From Bacteroidota bacterium (GTDB lineage: Bacteria; Bacteroidota; Bacteroidia; Bacteroidales; B18-G4), in contig QMPN01000164.1 in NCBI GenBank assembly GCA_003648575.1, positions 1 to 6,673 of the forward strand: 6,673 nucleotides of DNA, given 5' to 3'. Positions 6,649-6,673 of the stretch are shown one piece after another; within the stretch, counting starts at the first letter, position 1; each line of letters starts with the position of its first letter. A program made the translations under genes and the position numbers. Under the pieces are notes generated by a model, which worked only from the letters and a program-made list of their open reading frames with translations, did no database searches and was not told where the DNA came from.

Positions 6649-6673
6649 TTTTTAAGTTTAGCAGTACAGGGAC

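Overview
The window looks like chromosomal DNA from a member of the Bacteroidota. The evidence is a lipoprotein–TonB-dependent receptor pair of a kind typical of that phylum, a receptor with an N-terminal carboxypeptidase-regulatory-like domain, weak or absent Shine-Dalgarno sequences, a TAnnTTTG-type -7 promoter element, and A-rich sequence before start codons. I cannot assign a genus. No rRNA, tRNA, CRISPR array, insertion sequence or phage gene was seen.

All five genes lie on the minus strand, so transcription runs from right to left. In that order they are: (1) a 300-residue membrane protein at 5738-6640 with three N-terminal membrane segments and a LiaF/toast-rack-like beta-repeat C-terminus; (2) a 307-residue class B J-domain co-chaperone of the CbpA type at 4712-5635; (3) a 332-residue lipoprotein at 3584-4582 resembling the DUF4249-type lipoproteins that accompany outer-membrane receptors; (4) a TonB-dependent receptor at 1178-3511, where an ATG start is preferred over an upstream TTG; (5) the N-terminal 370 codons of an S9A oligopeptidase B-like lipoprotein peptidase at 1-1111, which runs off the left edge before its catalytic domain.

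The gaps between genes are short: about 97, 129, 72 and 66 bases, using the preferred starts. None contains a convincing strong terminator. The 129-base gap after the J-domain gene holds a tandem pair of imperfect 21-bp repeats. The gap before the receptor holds an exact match to the Bacteroidota -7 element, placed so that the upstream TTG cannot easily be the start codon.

Functionally, genes 3 and 4 probably form an outer-membrane uptake unit with a surface or periplasmic lipoprotein partner and an unknown substrate. The secreted peptidase just downstream makes peptides a possible substrate, but this is inference. Genes 1 and 2 look like envelope and protein-homeostasis functions that need not be linked to the transport unit. 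I found no clear evidence of a wholly new system. The most useful leads are the receptor start and promoter, the 21-bp tandem repeat, the lipidated S9A peptidase next to the receptor, and the beta-repeat architecture of the LiaF-like protein.
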